A stretch of DNA of 64,000 nucleotides, from NCBI GenBank assembly GCA_001414345.1, contig LLCB01000078.1, positions 124,001 to 188,000 on the forward strand, written 5' to 3'. This document shows positions 59,274 to 64,000 of this stretch, piece after piece. Made by a program: the position numbers and the translations under genes. How positions within the stretch are numbered: position 1 is the first letter of the stretch; each line of letters starts with the position of its first letter. The stretch is from Hymenoscyphus infarciens. Lineage: Eukaryota > Ascomycota > Leotiomycetes > Helotiales > Helotiaceae. The notes under the pieces were generated by a model that did not search any database, had not been told where the DNA came from, and saw nothing but the letters and a program-made list of their open reading frames with translations.

Positions 59274-62159
59274 GGTGGCGGTGGAAGGTGTGACGCGTCC
59301 AGATGGGAAGGGTGGTGTTGTTTGTATATTTGAAGGGGCCAACCGAATTGGTGAAGGTGCAGGAGGTATGCGCGGTAGGCAGCAGAACCAGGCTGTAGGT
59401 GGAATTAGGGGACCATAAAAGAAGGACTGTTGAATTGAAGTTATTGTGCGACTATTATTGTCGCATTGTTTGGCAAGGAGAGGCGGCTGGGAATTCTTTG
59501 AAAGAGCCTTGCGCCGAGTTGTTGTTTTGTTTAGATTTGGACCGCCGTTGCAAGCGCTTGCCCGCGCGGAACGCGACCATATATCTCAACCTGACAAATC
59601 AGGCATGATTCAATACGTCACGTGCGCGTGATGAAAGTGGAGCCACCTCGGGATATCTTCCCTTCTGGTTGGTTGGGGTAAGCTTGGCAGCTAGACTAGG
59701 AATACTCTGCTATTTTAGGACGACCATGGTCCACCCCCCTTTTACATCGGATCGATATCGAAGGTTGACAGGTCACACTCAACGCGCCTCTGAACCGACC
59801 CTCCACCAACTCTGGGCTACATCATCTACACACCCAACTGCCAACGGCCGCCTCGCTCGTGGATCATGGAGCACCTGTGGCACTCGCAAAACGAATTCGC
59901 CATGAGGGACAGTTTCCGATATGAACTGACTGCGCTGTCCCGCATTTTGCAACTCCCGCGAGGTTCTACAGATCCCCCTTGGGTATCGGCGACCTCCAAT
60001 CTCTGTGTATAGTACTCCACGCGTTCAAGAGATCTGAAACTTCAACGGCTGTCAGAAGCAGGTCCCGAGCGAAGGCGAACCCTCATAGCTGGTGCGACGG
60101 ACTTCTACTTCCAGACCAACCTGCAGGAAACGCTCCAAGCGACTCTTCCCCATTACGCAGCTCGGCATCATGATATGCTCGCTGAGAATGTCTTCTGGTC
60201 TCTTGATAGCTTCCAGGGTCATCATGTTACCTGGCTCTCGTTTTCTTGAGCTAATTATGCGGTGTGTTGTAGCTCGTCTGGTGTATAGTCGACCCATTTG
60301 CGCAGATAACCTTCAAGGCAGCTAGCATCAACCCCAGCCTGTCATCTTGAACCCCGCGAAGCCAGCTTCGAGTCTTCTTAGGAGAATATCCGATCACCAA
60401 GGCATGTTGAGGCGCATGAAGCTTGTGTCAACCAATCAAGCCATCCAGCTTCCTTGGTCTCATTTCTCCGTTTGTCGAAGTGCATAGGCGACAACGTGGT
60501 TGGCCTAAATGGCATGAGGCGCCGCATGGATGTATCGGGACTGTGCAGACTTTAGCTGATTTGGGTCGCACTTCTAGACTCTGACTTCAGTCCACGACTC
60601 GAGTATGGGTACTTAGTGCTATATCAGTATCATTTTTCTACATGAGGATATATATATGATCCGGAAGTGGTAGTCAGCCAAGTTTGCTTATTTCCCTTTT
60701 TCCTGCCGTTTGCTTTCCTCAAAGAATCGGGGCTTTAGTTATCTTAACTCAACCTTCAAGTTATCACTACCAGATGCTAGTGGCACTGGATTGGTCTTGG
60801 TGTCTCTTTATTATGCCCTTGAATCCATTTTCTGAAGGGTGGAGCCACCACCCAATATCCCGTCATGCGCCTGCATGCATGGGTACGATTCCTAGCAGTG
60901 GTTTTCAAGTGACAGCTGTGGCCTCTGCGTTAGTTGTGGACAGGGAACATTCTTATCATTTTCTCGAAGGGCCGTAGAAGTTCTTTGAGAAACAGGAGGA
61001 GAAATATGTGATCACCACGGATAGGGACATGGAATCTATTACATGGATGAAAACTGGTAGAATAAATTCAAATGGTCAAAGACAAGACAACGTTCTTCTA
61101 AGATCAATACTCTGCGCCATGTCTAGCTTTACCCCCACTGGAAGTCATCCCACGTGCATCGAGTCAAGCAAGCTTGTCTTTGGACTTTCGTCTTAATTGC
61201 TATGCTTTCTTTGTCCGTCTCAAAAGGAATGGCTGTCCACCACCTTAGCGCACCCGCAGGTACTGCAGCCTCCCGGCCCAAGACTCCTGGCCAGCAGGTG
61301 TGCCCAGCGATACTCCTACCCACTTTCAAACAAGCCCCGTTCCCGATCGGGATGTGGCACCTAATTTGTTGGTGTCAAACTCACCTTCTGAGCCTGGAGA
61401 GACATGCTTCTGCTGTCACGCCGCCTGTTGGACTCTTCCATTCGGCTCTTCCGCTGCTTTTGAGGTCTAGTGAGACACAATGCCTCGATCGTTGCCCTGG
61501 GCTCCGTATGCGGGTTGCTCGGAGGGCATGCTGCTCCATGGTGACGGGCACGGGAGCGAAGAATCTATACAGAATCCTTCTACACATAGTTCAAGGTTTT
61601 ATCATCATCCTAGAGCTCATCCTTTTGGGGAGTTCATTTCGTTCACAAGGACACCATACAATCAGAAACCTCCCTTTTTCCAGTTGTTGCACCGCCAAAG
61701 ACTCACCGTACGTTTTACTTGGTCCTTGCAACAGGTCGGTGTGTGCCTTTACCCTCGAATTCACGAATTAGCGGTCGAGAGGGGCAAACGGACGTTCTCT
61801 ACCCCAGGTCGGTTCCTAGACATTGCCAACAAAGACTGCTCTACACCGAGATCGCTGACAGTGAGCAAAGACATCACTGGCACGGCCTAGGACCGCAGGA
61901 ACCTGCACCGCTCGCTGGCATCGAAGAGACTTTGAAGCTCAAGCTCGTTATTTGCCCATTGCCTCATAAAGGCCCACGACGGTCTATTTCTATAGATCTG
62001 TTTGCCAGTTTCAAAACACTAGCCATCTGATCTACCGTACCAGCGCTTTTCCTGCCTGGGCTATTTCAACTGATAAAATTTCGTTCGTCGTTGAAGCGAA
62101 TCCCATCAACTTGCAGATTTAGGGGCCCAGAACTGCCAACCCCTCCACTGCTCACCGCC
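59274..62159. other. Long divergent promoter region, TOP2 / APSES gene
   Basis: About 2.9 kb between two divergent conserved genes. Frames up to about 205 codons (61154-61771) lack any family resemblance and open without ATG. APSES-type regulators often have long 5' leaders with small upstream frames, and the stretch from about 61000 on may be such a leader, but no exon junction can be shown. Confidence 0.5.
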
Positions 62160-63759
62160 ATGCTTTCCGTAGCATCCCTCCTCAACCCAGTCAAGCCAGA
62201 AACGCGAGGTACACGACTTCCCTCAAGTCCTTTATCATCGCTCTGCACCTCAGCTCGTGGTAGCCCTCAGCTACCAAATCAACCATCGACCAAAAAGCAG
62301 AAGATGACTAAGGACGCTGCTGTTTTTACCAAGGGAAAGATCAAGGGCGACGTCAACTTCCCACCGTTTCAAAATCTTGGCAAGGAAGCGATGGACGAAG
62401 TCGAAAAGTTCCAAGTTTACCCCTTTGGGACAATTGACGAATATTGCCGACACATTCCATACAACAGCGAGAAGAAGAACTTCCTGGAGAAGACTGGCCG
62501 AGAAAGCTTTGAAGGTATGATACAAAGATCGCTGATAAGGCAGATGCTTATTTTGACTGCAGTATTCCAGTACACTTTTAAAGTTTCAGGAGACGAGAAG
62601 CCCTACGTTGTTATGTGGGACTACAACATTGGTCTTGTCCGAATCACGCCATTCTTCAAGTGCTGCAAATATTCCAAGGTACGCATGTCTAAGTATCGCG
62701 AGTTACAGTACTGACTTCATATCTGAAGACGATGCCTGCCAAGATGCTGAGTATGAACCCTGGTCTCAAGGAGATCACACATAGCATCACCGGTGGATCT
62801 CTGGCTGCGCAAGGTAAGTAAACTGACGCTTTGCACGCTCTTCTCTAATCATTCCAGGCTATTGGATGCCATTCCAATGTGCCCTCGCGGTCTGTGCAAC
62901 CTTTTGCGCAGAAATTGCCGGTGCCTTGATCCCGATTTTCGGTCCAGATTTTCCCACCCAATGCGTTCCACCCGAAGCACCCGAATGGAGACGCATGACC
63001 ATCGATCCAGCAATCGTTGTCCACGCCACCGAGGAAGCAGAGAAATACCGTATCCATTACAGCATGCAGTCCCCCAAGTCGAGCCGTGGCAGCTACTCCC
63101 CTCAGCAAAGGGTCTATGAGCCGTCATTGAGTATGCGTAGCACACCCTCCAATAGTCTTGAGAGACGCTTGCGTCTGAAGAGACCTTTCGGTGGTGACAG
63201 TCCATATGGCACTCCAACAGATACCGACGTTGACGGGAACGCCAGCGAGACAAGTAGCGGGGATGGGTATTATTGCTCACCTGTTACACCCGTCTCTGCC
63301 AACAGTCACAATCTTCACCACTCGCAAACTTGGCGATCCCATAATGCCAATTCTCATATCACAAACTCCTCGGTCAACATCCATTCCCACAAGCTCGTCC
63401 CGGGTTCCAATCCTCTTCTCAGTGCCATCCCTCGATCGACGGGACTCATTGATGTCCAAATGAGTAATCCGTGGACTTCCATGAAGCGGAGAGCCGATGA
63501 TGCCGATGACGAGTATGAGGCTGAGAGTCCAGGTGTTGCTGACGACAAAGCAAGCGATGGTGGAAAGTCGCCTGATAAGGAGACGGATGATGCAGCGAGC
63601 AACGGAAGCGCACCAGGAGGTGTTGAGCAGAATGCCGCGATGCTGTTGATGAACCTGAACATGCAAGATGGAGAGTATGCCAGCAAGTTGGCCGCCAGAG
63701 AGGATTCGATGGTTTCTGACGGGCCACGAGTTAAGCGAAGAAGAGCCACATCGATGTGA
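62160..63759 (+). CDS. APSES (KilA-N-type) DNA-binding protein, Bqt4/Xbp1-like
   Basis: Four exons (62160-62514, 62563-62678, 62729-62813, 62858-63759) give 485 residues. The APSES-type domain spans about residues 70-240: [91 protein letters not shown] and [21 protein letters not shown]. This is the subgroup with Bqt4 of fission yeast and Xbp1-like proteins, distinct from StuA or Swi4/Mbp1. The C-terminal half is Ser/Pro/His-rich and then acidic, ending in a basic KRRRA patch that may serve nuclear import. Likely a nuclear DNA-binding or chromatin-anchoring protein. The ATG at 62160 was chosen as the first in frame after an upstream region without conservation; an upstream in-frame start without ATG exists. 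Confidence 0.93.
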
Positions 63760-64000
63760 GAAAAATCAGGGGTTGGGAAATTGAATGTTGGCTTGGGACA
63801 AACAAAGGATGTTGTGTTTTACTGCGCATAATATTGCATTTCCGGAATGGCATCTTGCTTGGAGTTTTTGGTTGGTCAATTTGGTGGAGGGGGATGGGGA
63901 AAAGGGTGTTCAAGGGAACTGGAACTTGTCTTTTCGCCTTGTTCATAAGAAAGGCATGTCTTTCAATGTAATCACACCCTCGATATCTCATGTATTGTAC
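63760..64000. other. 3' flank of APSES gene
   Basis: 240 bp after the stop codon, probably 3' UTR. No further gene begins before the window ends. Confidence 0.5.

Noticed and set aside
61154..61771. 205-codon plus-strand frame in the TOP2/APSES interval
   Set aside because: Opens without ATG, odd composition, no recognisable domain; more likely leader or intergenic DNA.

Overview
The window looks like a piece of a filamentous ascomycete genome (Pezizomycotina; Leotiomycetes is my best guess, not proven). The evidence is short GT-AG introns of about 45-180 bp, fungal gene families (APSES regulator, FSH1 hydrolase, fungal rhodopsin-type membrane proteins, a highly reducing polyketide synthase, siderophore enzymes), and sharp alternation between gene-bearing DNA of ordinary composition and very AT-rich, TpA-rich blocks without usable reading frames. 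That alternation is what repeat-induced point mutation (RIP) leaves behind. All gene models below were spliced by eye from reading-frame continuity, family conservation and splice signals.

Layout. 1-2760: RIP-type AT-rich block carrying an inverted-repeat element. 3489-4874: PAPS reductase with an unusual long tail. About 7600-16380: a large RIP-degraded island built from repeated retroelement-like units, with two nested non-autonomous insertions (a hAT-like element and a miniature LTR element) whose empty sites survive in sister copies of the repeat. 16486-37837: a polyketide-type biosynthetic gene cluster wedged between two AT-rich blocks. It holds a HR-PKS with a degenerate enoyl-reductase region, FSH1 serine hydrolase, MFS exporter, rhodopsin-type membrane protein, carboxymuconolactone-decarboxylase-like protein, FAD monooxygenase, GMC oxidoreductase, and a LovC-like stand-alone enoyl reductase. 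37838-39222: a second RIP-type block with a PIF/Harbinger-like MITE.

39223-46633: a siderophore-type group of a hydratase-2 enzyme (C-terminus SML), a SidF-like N5-hydroxyornithine acyltransferase (SKL) and a SidI-like acyl-CoA ligase (ARL). All three carry peroxisomal-type C-termini. A truncated SidA-like ornithine monooxygenase lies beside them. The ligase has an apparent one-base frameshift. 48079-51312: a decay zone with a cytochrome P450 relic and a frameshifted rhodopsin-type gene. 51849-53658: a berberine-bridge-type FAD oxidase. 53906-59273: DNA topoisomerase II. 62160-63759: an APSES (Bqt4/Xbp1-like) DNA-binding protein. The last two are conserved housekeeping genes.

Working hypothesis for the cluster: the PKS builds a reduced, possibly C-methylated chain. 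Its own ER region looks dead, so the trans-acting enoyl reductase would supply that step, and the FSH1 hydrolase would release the chain. The monooxygenase, GMC enzyme and CMD-like protein would tailor it and the MFS protein export it. No pathway-specific transcription factor was seen. The product cannot be told from sequence.
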